From Opitutaceae bacterium (GTDB lineage: Bacteria > Verrucomicrobiota > Verrucomicrobiia > Opitutales > Opitutaceae), in NCBI GenBank assembly GCA_005787865.1, contig SXZN01000246.1:1-12301 (forward strand): a stretch of 12,301 nt of DNA, given 5' to 3'. Made by a program: the position numbers and the translations under genes. Under the pieces are notes generated by a model. It ran no database searches. It was given only the letters and a program-made list of their open reading frames with translations, and was not told the origin of the DNA. Of the stretch, positions 6,716 through 12,115 are shown one piece after another (within the stretch, counting starts at the first letter, position 1; each line of letters starts with the position of its first letter).

Positions 6716-7699
6716 ATGATCATCACCCGTTCCCCCTTACGCATTTCTCTCGGTGGCGGTGGCACTGACCTGCCCTCTTATTACCGTGAGCACGGTGGTT
6801 TTCTTGTCGCGGGCGCCCTCGATAAATATGTCTACCTGACACTGCATCGGACTTTCGTCCCTGATCTCATCGTAAAATACTCTAAGCTCGAGCGCGTCGC
6901 TACGGCTGACCAACTCGAACATCCGATTATCCGCGAAGCCTTTGGTCTGCTCAAAATGGACGGCCGCTCATTGGAGCTGACCTCGATGGCGGACATCCCC
7001 GGCGGGACGGGACTCGGTTCCTCCGGTAGTTTCACCACAGCGCTGCTGAAGCTGTTGCACACCGCGAAAAAAAATCTCATTTCTCCAGCCGAATTAGCCG
7101 AACAAGCGTGCCACATTGAAATCGACCGGCTGGGCGAGCCTATTGGAAAACAAGACCAATATATTGCCGCCGTGGGTGGCATCACCGCCTTCACTTTCCA
7201 CAAGGATGGCAGGGTTGATTATCGGCCGGCTAAAATTTCTGAAGAGGCCCTCTTTAATCTCGAAGATAATCTCCTGCTTTTCTTCACCGGTTATTCCCGT
7301 AGCGCCTCCGGCATTTTGAAGGATCAGAATGACAAATCTAAAGCCAATGATCAGGCGATGCTCGATAATTTGCACTTCACCAAAGATCTCGGCTACCAGT
7401 CGCTGAGTGCACTCGAATCCGACAATCTGGAAGAATTTGCCCGTTTGATGGACGTACATTGGCAGCGAAAAAAGGTCCGCAGCTCCGGCATGAGCAATCA
7501 GCCCATCAATGACTGGTATGATCACGCCATGGCCCATGGCGCCCTCGGCGGTAAACTGATTGGGGCAGGCGGCGGCGGCTTCCTGATGTTTTATGCGGCC
7601 GACAAAAAAATGCTCCGGCGCGCCATGCGCGAAAAAGGCCTGCAAGAAGTCCGCTTCCGCTTCGATTTTGAAGGGACGAAGGTGGTCGCGCAGAACTAG
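6716..7699 (+). CDS. hddA: GHMP kinase, D-glycero-alpha-D-manno-heptose 7-phosphate kinase-like
   Basis: This kinase is predicted to phosphorylate C1 of D-glycero-D-manno-heptose 7-phosphate with ATP, giving the 1,7-bisphosphate, step two of GDP-heptose synthesis. The N terminus RSPLRISLGGGGTDLPSYY (5-23) is characteristic of HddA-like sugar kinases. The ATP-binding GHMP motif is PGGTGLGSSGSF (95-106). The C-terminal motif is KLIGAGGGGF (280-289). The length of 327 aa matches the family. The frame is open to a TTG at 6671, but that extension would be translated from the pyrimidine repeat (FIFPNFLLFLP), so the ATG at 6716 is chosen. The assignment is supported by hddC-, gmhA- and gmhB-like genes downstream. 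Fucokinase-like GHMP kinases share the N-terminal motif and are the main alternative. Confidence 0.87.
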   Translation: MIITRSPLRISLGGGGTDLPSYYREHGGFLVAGALDKYVYLTLHRTFVPDLIVKYSKLERVATADQLEHPIIREAFGLLKMDGRSLELTSMADIPGGTGLGSSGSFTTALLKLLHTAKKNLISPAELAEQACHIEIDRLGEPIGKQDQYIAAVGGITAFTFHKDGRVDYRPAKISEEALFNLEDNLLLFFTGYSRSASGILKDQNDKSKANDQAMLDNLHFTKDLGYQSLSALESDNLEEFARLMDVHWQRKKVRSSGMSNQPINDWYDHAMAHGALGGKLIGAGGGGFLMFYAADKKMLRRAMREKGLQEVRFRFDFEGTKVVAQN

Positions 7700-7700
7700 G

Positions 7701-7745
7701 CGGAAAAATGCTGAAACCTTGAAATCGGGAAATTGGAAAACACCA
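7701..7745. repeat. Purine-rich interspersed repeat, unit 2 left arm
   Basis: This A/G-rich tract contains CGGGAAATTGG at 7726-7736, an exact reverse complement of CCAATTTCCCG at 8123-8133. The two arms enclose the second four-helix-bundle gene completely. It starts at the hddA stop and ends at the ATG of the small gene. Confidence 0.75.
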
Positions 7746-8075
7746 ATGGGAACAGAGAGAACCGGCACCGAACTTGAAGAACGCACGATCGCGTTCGCCA
7801 TATCTACTATTGAGTTTGTGTCGTTGATGTCACGCGGTGAGGCGGCAAGCGTGGTCGGTAAGCAGCTACTTCGTTCCGCGACCTCGATCGGTGCAAACTA
7901 CCGCGAGGCCAATCGCGCGGAATCCAAGGCCGATTTCATCCACAAGACTTCATTGGCCCGGAAAGAAGCGGCTGAAACCGACTACTGGCTGCAAATCTGC
8001 CTGCGAGCCAAAATCGGCCAATTGGGCATAGCTAATGTGCTGGCTACCGAAGCCCGGGAACTTCTGGCAATCTGA
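7746..8075 (+). CDS. Four-helix-bundle protein, S23/23S-rRNA intervening-sequence family (copy 2)
   Basis: The 109-residue protein starts at the ATG at 7746; the frame is open further upstream into hddA, but that part is a shadow of the kinase. The family block is very clear: QLLRSATSIGANYREANRA (40-58), then ADFIHKTSLARKEAAETDYW (62-81). The sequence is of a different subtype from copy 1 at 6293 (SIGANYREA versus SIAANIEEG), so the two are not a recent duplication of one another. No catalytic residues are evident. The function of such proteins is not established. The gene lies between hddA and hddC and is enclosed by a repeat pair of opposite orientation (7726-7736 and 8123-8133). Only a weak GGA precedes the ATG. 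Confidence 0.87.
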   Translation: MGTERTGTELEERTIAFAISTIEFVSLMSRGEAASVVGKQLLRSATSIGANYREANRAESKADFIHKTSLARKEAAETDYWLQICLRAKIGQLGIANVLATEARELLAI

Positions 8076-8114
8076 ACCACTATCAACCGTAAAGCCAAAG
8101 GCCGCTAGGCCTGA

Positions 8115-8192
8115 TCTGTTTCCCAATTTCCCGCTTTTTCATTTTCCCACTTTTCCTTTTTTCCGCTTTTGCACCTTCCCACGTCTCCCAAT
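8115..8192. repeat. Long pyrimidine-rich interspersed repeat, unit 2 right arm
   Basis: This consists of about 78 bp of C/T-rich sequence with TTTCCCAATTTC at 8119-8130 and further degenerate copies (TCTCCCAATTTGCC near 8186). The exact inverse of that 12-mer is at 10451-10462. A short stem AGGCC/GGCCT precedes it (about 8099-8112). The tract runs directly into the hddC reading frame. Confidence 0.75.
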
Positions 8193-8933
8193 TTGCCCGT
8201 CGCCCTCCTTGCCGGCGGCTTGGCGACCCGCCTCCGTCCTGTCACCGAGAAGGTACCTAAGCTCTTGGTTGAGGTGGCGGGGGAGCCTTTCTTTTCTCAC
8301 CAGCTCCGCCTCTTAAAAAAAAATGGGCTCACACGCATTATCCTCTGCGTCGGCTATCTGGGTGAGATGATCGTTGAGCAGTACGGTGACGGCTCTCAAT
8401 GGGGCGTCCAGATCGATTACTCTTTTGATGGCGACAAGTTACTCGGAACTGGCGGGGCGCTCATTCGAGCGCTGCCTAAACTCGGGGAGGCTTTTTATGT
8501 GCTCTACGGTGACAGCTACCTCCCCATTGATTATCAAGACGTAGGTCGCGCTTTTCTTGACTCAGGCAAACTCGGCCTAATGACGGTTTTTAAAAATAAT
8601 GAGGCGTACGATGCCAGCAACGTCTGGTTCGAAGACGGCAGCATCAAGCTCTACTCGAAAACAGAAAAGCCCCCGCAGATGAAGCATATCGATTATGGGC
8701 TCGGAGTTTTTCGCCGCGATGCTTTCGCTAACTATCCGCGCGATGCAGTCGTTGATCTGGCTGCAATTCAGACCGAACTTTGCCGCCGCGGGGAGCTCGC
8801 TGGCTACGAGATGACCGAGCGCTTTTACGAGATAGGGTCGCCTGCCGGACTCAAAGAGCTTGATATCCTGCTGCGCCAGCAGGCGCGAAGCCGGAGGCCA
8901 GAGAAGGCAGGAGGTTTGAGGGGCGAGGGATGA
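8193..8933 (+). CDS. hddC: Sugar-phosphate nucleotidyltransferase, D-glycero-D-manno-heptose 1-phosphate guanylyltransferase-like
   Basis: This enzyme is predicted to condense heptose 1-phosphate with GTP to give GDP-heptose, the final activation step. The nucleotide-binding signature LAGGLATRLRPVTEKVPK (6-23) is at the N terminus. LLGTGGALIRAL (83-94) matches the GTGGA motif of HddC/RmlA-type enzymes. The metal-binding Asp is in LYGDSY (104-109). The C-terminal YEIGSPAGLKELD is also typical. No ATG is available. TTG at 8193 places the signature at the start (246 aa), while TTG at 8169 would add residues encoded by the pyrimidine repeat. The last 15 or so residues (ARSRRPEKAGGLRGEG) come from a purine-rich tract and look like repeat-derived read-through. 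The nucleotide (GTP, UTP or dTTP) is inferred only from gene context. Confidence 0.8.
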   Translation: MPVALLAGGLATRLRPVTEKVPKLLVEVAGEPFFSHQLRLLKKNGLTRIILCVGYLGEMIVEQYGDGSQWGVQIDYSFDGDKLLGTGGALIRALPKLGEAFYVLYGDSYLPIDYQDVGRAFLDSGKLGLMTVFKNNEAYDASNVWFEDGSIKLYSKTEKPPQMKHIDYGLGVFRRDAFANYPRDAVVDLAAIQTELCRRGELAGYEMTERFYEIGSPAGLKELDILLRQQARSRRPEKAGGLRGEG

Positions 8934-8967
8934 CGAAAAGCGGAACCGGAAAGCGGGAGATGGAGGC
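8884..8967. repeat. Purine-rich tract, left side of hicAB unit
   Basis: This A/G-rich DNA overlaps the 3' end of hddC and continues past its stop. The part at 8930-8945 (ATGACGAAAAGCGGAA) matches at 13 of 16 positions the reverse complement of 9759-9774 on the far side of hicAB. The match is imperfect, so membership in the repeat family is probable rather than certain. Confidence 0.5.
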
Positions 8968-9042
8968 ATAGCGGAGCAATCCAGAATAGACGTAAGTCAG
9001 CCCGGAAACGGCGGGAAATCCAGCGCGAGGACCGCGATACGT

Positions 9043-9086
9043 CCATTATTATTTATGCAGATATTATTCTTGCATATTTTTTTATT
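9043..9086 (+). promoter_or_regulatory. AT-rich stretch upstream of hicA, possible promoter
   Basis: Between hddC and hicA is a gap of about 170 bp. Its first part is purine-rich. This stretch is strikingly AT-rich (for example TTATTATTTATG and TATTATTCTTGCATATT) within a GC-rich neighbourhood. TATTAT- and GCATAT-like hexamers could be -10 elements, but no convincing -35 partner is fixed. It would fit an autoregulated toxin-antitoxin promoter. This is inference. Confidence 0.25.
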
Positions 9087-9103
9087 CGCGCTTGCCCCGG
9101 TGC

Positions 9104-9349
9104 GTGCCCAATCCGGGAAAAATCAAGGCCGCGCGCCTCGATCCCGCAAAAGATTACACCCATCGATTCGGCGCCGTGGTTCACTTTTTGGAGGCCACCG
9201 GGTGGAAAAAACGCATCAAAGGCGACCACCACATCTTCACCCGTCCAGGTATCCCCATTCTCCTCAACCTCCAGCCAGAAAAGAATGGTAAGGCCAAAGG
9301 CTACCAAATCGCCCAAGTCAGGAAACAACTCGAACTCTTCAAACTATGA
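9104..9349 (+). CDS. hicA: HicA-family toxin (mRNA interferase) of a type II toxin-antitoxin pair
   Basis: HicA toxins are small double-stranded-RNA-binding-fold ribonucleases that cleave mRNA when not held by HicB. The 81-residue protein contains LEATGWKKRIKGDHHIF (29-45). It has the conserved G-(S/D)-H-H-hydrophobic motif with the catalytic histidine, then PILLNLQPEKNGKAKGY and a C-terminal VRKQLEL helix. No ATG exists in frame. GTG at 9104 is used here; TTG at 9092 would add four residues. The N-terminal 20 or so residues (NPGKIKAARLDPAKDY) are longer than in compact HicA proteins. The stop overlaps the hicB start (ATGA), giving the standard toxin-first order. It is embedded between two heptose genes on the same strand, unusual for a self-contained stability module. 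Confidence 0.78.
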   Translation: MPNPGKIKAARLDPAKDYTHRFGAVVHFLEATGWKKRIKGDHHIFTRPGIPILLNLQPEKNGKAKGYQIAQVRKQLELFKL

Positions 9350-9735
9350 AAAACATCAAAGACTATGCTGTCCAAATCTACTGGGATGGCCGCGGCAACT
9401 ACTTTGTCGCTGAAATCCCTGAAATCCCCACGTGTGCGGCCGATGGCACCACCCAAGCCGAGGCGATCGCCAATCTCGAAAAGACCTTCGCCGTCATGAA
9501 GGAGGCTTACGAAGAGAGCGACCTGACCATGCCGGCACCCAGTCCGGAAAGTCGATTCAACATCAATCAGCTCGCGTCTATCGCCATGATCGTGAAGATT
9601 GCCCAGATTGCCAAGCTCGCAAACATTCTCGGCCAAACCCTCGCCTCAAAAATCAAGCGCCGCACTCCGTTCAGCGTCGGCGAGGCCCGCAAACTCAACC
9701 GCGTGTTTTATGAGCACGGGCTGACCGTCCAATGA
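9346..9735 (+). CDS. hicB: HicB-family antitoxin with atypical C-terminal domain
   Basis: HicB binds and neutralises HicA and usually represses the operon. The partial RNase H-like HicB fold is seen in YAVQIYWDGRGNYFVAEIPEIP (7-28). A conserved glycine and helix follow in DGTTQAEAIANLEKTFAVM (33-51), ending in the customary MPAPSP (62-67). Residues 71-129 do not show the usual ribbon-helix-helix pattern (LRxPxxLHxxLxxxA). Instead, IAKLANILGQTLASKIKRRT with FSVGEARKLNRVF resembles helices 2-3 and following of an XRE-type helix-turn-helix. I infer a DNA-binding tail. Length (129 aa) fits HicB with an HTH domain. It overlaps hicA by 4 bp, so the two are translationally coupled. A pyrimidine repeat fills the gap to gmhA. 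Confidence 0.8.
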   Translation: MKNIKDYAVQIYWDGRGNYFVAEIPEIPTCAADGTTQAEAIANLEKTFAVMKEAYEESDLTMPAPSPESRFNINQLASIAMIVKIAQIAKLANILGQTLASKIKRRTPFSVGEARKLNRVFYEHGLTVQ

Positions 9736-9750
9736 CTTGGGGCCTTTCGC

Positions 9751-9838
9751 GTTCCACTTTCCCGTTTTCGCCATTCACTGTTTTCCATTTACACCTCTCC
9801 CTCCTTTCCAATTTTCCAACGTTTCATAATTTCCCCCC
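9751..9838. repeat. Pyrimidine-rich interspersed repeat, right arm of hicAB unit
   Basis: This is C/T-rich DNA with TTTCCAATTTTCC around 9805-9817, close to the TTTCCCAATTTTC core seen elsewhere. It fills the gap between hicB and gmhA and ends in CCCCCC directly before the gmhA ATG, so gmhA has no Shine-Dalgarno sequence. Confidence 0.7.
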
Positions 9839-10444
9839 ATGTCCTACTCCATCCAACATCTGAAAGAAACAGCTGAAATCGTCGCCAAGATCAATCCGGC
9901 GGATTGCGAAAAATGCGTAGCGGAGCTTGTCGACGTACGCACCCGCGGCGGTCGCCTTTTCATTCTTGGAGTCGGGGGCAGCGCGGCCAACGCCTCGCAC
10001 GCGGTGAATGATTTTAGAAAAATAGCCGGACTCGAGTGCTACGCCCCGACCGACAACGTCTCTGAGCTCACCGCGCGCACCAATGATGACGGCTGGGCCA
10101 GCGTATTTGTGGAGTGGCTTCGCGGTTCTAAGCTCAACGGCAAGGACGCCCTCCTCATCCTCTCGGTTGGCGGCGGCAACCTGGAAAAAAACGTCTCCCC
10201 CGGCTTCATCTCAGCTATCCAGCTCGCGAAACAAGTCGGCGCTCGGGTGATCGGCATTGTCGGCAAAGATGGCGGTTACACTGCCACGCAAGCGGATGCC
10301 TGCGTGATTGTCCCTACCGTGAATCCAAATAATATCACACCCCACTCCGAAGCTTTCCAAGCCGTCGTCTGGCATCTTTTTGTGTCCCACCCAGCGCTCA
10401 AGGTAAATCAGACGAAATGGGAATCGGTAGTCGGAAAATTGTGA
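9839..10444 (+). CDS. gmhA: SIS-domain sugar-phosphate isomerase, sedoheptulose 7-phosphate isomerase-like
   Basis: This is predicted to convert sedoheptulose 7-phosphate to D-glycero-D-manno-heptose 7-phosphate, the entry step of the pathway. The 201-residue SIS fold is clear: RLFILGVGGSAANASH (39-54), ALLILSVGGGN (104-114), ARVIGIVGKDGGY (135-147) and ITPHSEAFQAVVWH (166-179). Compared with E. coli GmhA as I remember it, GNGGS is GVGGS, the catalytic Glu four residues after the conserved His is Asp (D58), and the STSGNS phosphate loop is SVGGGN. The C-terminal His (H179) is kept. These differences place it in a separate SIS subgroup. Neighbouring hddA-, hddC- and gmhB-like genes make the heptose role likely but not proven. 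It starts directly after a C-run with no Shine-Dalgarno. Confidence 0.8.
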   Translation: MSYSIQHLKETAEIVAKINPADCEKCVAELVDVRTRGGRLFILGVGGSAANASHAVNDFRKIAGLECYAPTDNVSELTARTNDDGWASVFVEWLRGSKLNGKDALLILSVGGGNLEKNVSPGFISAIQLAKQVGARVIGIVGKDGGYTATQADACVIVPTVNPNNITPHSEAFQAVVWHLFVSHPALKVNQTKWESVVGKL

Positions 10445-10476
10445 AATCTTGAAATTGGGAAATTGAGAAACGGGGG
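10442..10476. repeat. Purine-rich interspersed repeat, left arm of apparently empty unit
   Basis: The tract contains GAAATTGGGAAA at 10451-10462, the exact reverse complement of TTTCCCAATTTC at 8119-8130, and ends in CGGGGG. It begins at the gmhA stop codon. It faces a pyrimidine tract at 10543 with only about 66 bp and no gene between. Confidence 0.75.
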
Positions 10477-10530
10477 CTCTCCTGCTCTAAATTTTATCCT
10501 AGTTCGCGCTTTCCATTTATTTGCCTCTCC

Positions 10531-11112
10531 GTGCCTGACGCATCCCCCACTTTTCCGATTACCCGCTCTCCCGCTCTTCGTTTGGCCGTGTTTCTCGACC
10601 GGGATGGCACGCTGAATGCGACGGTTGTGCGGGGGGGGAAGCCTTATCCTCCGAGCAGCGTGACGGAATTCCAACTCCTGCCGGGAGTCGCAGAAGGTTG
10701 CCGCGCGCTGCATGCGGCTGGCTATGTGCTCGTCGTGGCGACGAATCAACCTGACGTCGGTCGCGGCACGCAGACCCAAACCGCAGTCGAAGCGATGCAT
10801 GCCCTCCTCTTAAAATCTATTCCTGAAATCGCGCACATCGAGGTTTGTTATGAGCCGGGCAACACGAACCCGCCCTCCGAATTTCGTAAGCCCGCGCCCG
10901 GCATGTTGCACCACGCGGCCAAAACACTCCATCTTGACCTCGCCCAAAGCTGGATGATTGGCGACCGCTGGCGCGATGTGAGTTGCGGCGCGAATGCTGG
11001 TTGTCGCACCATCTTCCTCGACTGGGGCTATGCAGAAAAACTGCAAACCCCACCTGACTTCACCGTCCGAAGTTTCACGGCAGCGACCGAAATCATTCTG
11101 GCTCGAATTTAA
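10531..11112 (+). CDS. gmhB: HAD-IIIA phosphatase, D,D-heptose 1,7-bisphosphate phosphatase-like
   Basis: This is predicted to remove the C7 phosphate from heptose 1,7-bisphosphate, step three of the pathway. The HAD motifs are complete: FLDRDGT (21-27, nucleophile D23 and acid D25), VVATNQ (68-73), FRKPAPGML (118-126, K120) and MIGDRWRDV (142-150). The segment before motif III reads VCYEPGNTNPPSEF. It lacks the Cys/His cluster (CPHHP...CDC) that binds zinc in E. coli GmhB, so this is a zinc-loop-less variant. GTG at 10531 is the outermost start, but residues 2-16 (PDASPTFPITRSPAL) are encoded by the pyrimidine repeat. TTG at 10582 or GTG at 10588 would begin at the conserved strand and may be real. 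Histidinol-phosphate-type phosphatases are the alternative family members. Confidence 0.82.
   Translation: MPDASPTFPITRSPALRLAVFLDRDGTLNATVVRGGKPYPPSSVTEFQLLPGVAEGCRALHAAGYVLVVATNQPDVGRGTQTQTAVEAMHALLLKSIPEIAHIEVCYEPGNTNPPSEFRKPAPGMLHHAAKTLHLDLAQSWMIGDRWRDVSCGANAGCRTIFLDWGYAEKLQTPPDFTVRSFTAATEIILARI
10543..10579. repeat. Pyrimidine-rich interspersed repeat, right arm of empty unit, inside the gmhB 5' end
   Basis: This C/T-rich tract starts CCCCCACTTTTCC and continues with CCCGCTCTCCCGCTC. It lies within the longest possible gmhB frame and would encode its first 16 or so residues. The opposing purine tract is at 10442-10476. The arms match only loosely (GGGGG ends and GAAA/AATC words). Confidence 0.55.
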
Positions 11113-11147
11113 TCTAGGCTACCGCAATCTACCAATCAATATTCCCC

Positions 11148-11867
11148 ATGAAATCACTGAATGATCTAAAAATCCAAATCTACGCTGACGGCGCTGACAA
11201 AGCAGGTATTCTCGAACTTTACGCCAAACCCTACATCAAGGGATTAACCACTAATCCGACTCTGATGAACAAAGCCGGCATCAAGGATTATGAAGCATTT
11301 TCTAAAGATATCCTGAAGACGGTCACGGCGAAGCCCATCTCGCTCGAAGTTTTTACCGATGACCTCGTCGACATGAAGCGCCAGGCGCTCAAGATTGCCT
11401 CATGGGGCAGCAATGTTTACGTCAAAATTCCTATCACAAATTCCGTCGGTCTATCCTGCATTCCGCTCGTGAAGGAACTTGCTCAACAAGGCGTGAAACT
11501 AAATATCACCGCCCTCCTCACCCTCGCGCAAGTTCGTGATGTTGCCGCAGTCCTGAATCCTAATGTGCCATCCGTCGTTTCTATTTTTGCGGGTCGGATT
11601 GCGGACACGGGAATCGATCCGATGCCACTCATACGAGCGGCTGGTGCTTTGCTCGAAGGGCAGCCCAAGGCGGAATTGCTGTGGGCCAGCGTCCGTGAGG
11701 TGCTGAATATTCTCCAGGCTGAAGCAAGCGGCACTCAGATCGTCACGGTGCCCCATGATATTCTGGCCAAGGCCGCAAAAATGCTCGGTACCGATCTCAC
11801 CGCTCTTTCGTTAGATACGGTTAAAATGTTCGCCAAGGATGCCACCGCCGCCGGATTTAAACTTTAA
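11148..11867 (+). CDS. Transaldolase / fructose-6-phosphate aldolase family protein
   Basis: This is a class I Schiff-base aldolase of the transaldolase superfamily. It probably exchanges dihydroxyacetone units between sedoheptulose 7-phosphate/glyceraldehyde 3-phosphate and fructose 6-phosphate/erythrose 4-phosphate. The Schiff-base Lys is K93 in VYVKIPIT (90-97). Supporting motifs are IYADGAD (11-17), GLTTNPTLM (32-40), LNITALLT (118-125), SIFAGRIADTGIDP (145-158) and ASVREVLNILQAEASGTQIVT (180-200). At 239 aa it is in the range of short transaldolases and TalC/FsaA-like enzymes rather than the 310-aa TalB type. The start is an ATG 35 bp after gmhB with no Shine-Dalgarno. Next to gmhA, it may supply or balance sedoheptulose 7-phosphate for heptose synthesis. 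A true aldolase activity on another sugar cannot be excluded. Confidence 0.88.
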   Translation: MKSLNDLKIQIYADGADKAGILELYAKPYIKGLTTNPTLMNKAGIKDYEAFSKDILKTVTAKPISLEVFTDDLVDMKRQALKIASWGSNVYVKIPITNSVGLSCIPLVKELAQQGVKLNITALLTLAQVRDVAAVLNPNVPSVVSIFAGRIADTGIDPMPLIRAAGALLEGQPKAELLWASVREVLNILQAEASGTQIVTVPHDILAKAAKMLGTDLTALSLDTVKMFAKDATAAGFKL

Positions 11868-11885
11868 TCCCTGAACAACAATTAA

Positions 11886-11912
11886 CAACGGGCGCGCGGG
11901 TGAGGCCCGTTG
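11886..11912 (+). terminator. Hairpin after the transaldolase, possible weak terminator
   Basis: CAACGGGC (11886-11893) and GCCCGTTG (11905-11912) form a perfect 8-bp stem with an 11-nt loop, 19 bp after the transaldolase stop. No T-run follows. It could be Rho-assisted, a 3'-end stabiliser, or a leader structure for the next gene. The rest of the 248-bp gap to 12116 contains only a pyrimidine repeat. Confidence 0.35.
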
Positions 11913-11981
11913 ATCGGTGGACAGTCAGCCCATGCTCGTTCGCAAGAGCCATCAACGGTAGGCGCGGTTCAGACCAGCCAC

Positions 11982-12032
11982 CAGTTTCTCAGTTTCCCAA
12001 TTTTCAGTATTTCTCAATTTTCAGCTCCCCCC
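11982..12032. repeat. Pyrimidine-rich interspersed repeat with internal tandem
   Basis: It contains TTTCCCAATTTTCAG at 11993-12007 and the near-identical TTTCTCAATTTTCAG at 12010-12024, a 17-bp period with one mismatch. The first 13 bases equal 6689-6701. No clear purine arm is seen on its left, so this may be a solo arm. Confidence 0.7.
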
Positions 12033-12115
12033 TATCCAGCGTGCCGCGGCGCGGCCGCGAGCCTTCACATTATTCTTCACATCGGGGCGACGGCGCGGCT
12101 TGATGCCTATGAACC

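Noticed and set aside
7094..7801. 235-codon minus-strand open frame
   Set aside because: It is antisense to hddA and into the repeat, has no recognisable motif, and is explained by the codon bias of the opposite strand.
6293..8075. Ribosomal protein S23 or a diversity-generating retroelement accessory (Avd)
   Set aside because: The S23 name is a historical mislabel for this family. No reverse transcriptase, template repeat or variable repeat is present, so an Avd role is unsupported here.
9055..9291. Frame beginning with a signal-peptide-like sequence (MQILFLHIFLFALAPVRA)
   Set aside because: It is out of frame with hicA and runs through the hicA coding region as low-quality basic sequence. 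The hydrophobic start simply reflects the AT-rich upstream DNA.
6220..10580. Insertion sequence or transposon with its own transposase
   Set aside because: No transposase, integrase or recombinase reading frame is seen on either strand. Target-site duplications were not evident.
11886..12032. Classical intrinsic terminator at the end of the operon
   Set aside because: The 8-bp stem lacks a following T-run, and the T-rich stretch 70 bp later belongs to the interspersed repeat, so only a weak call is made.
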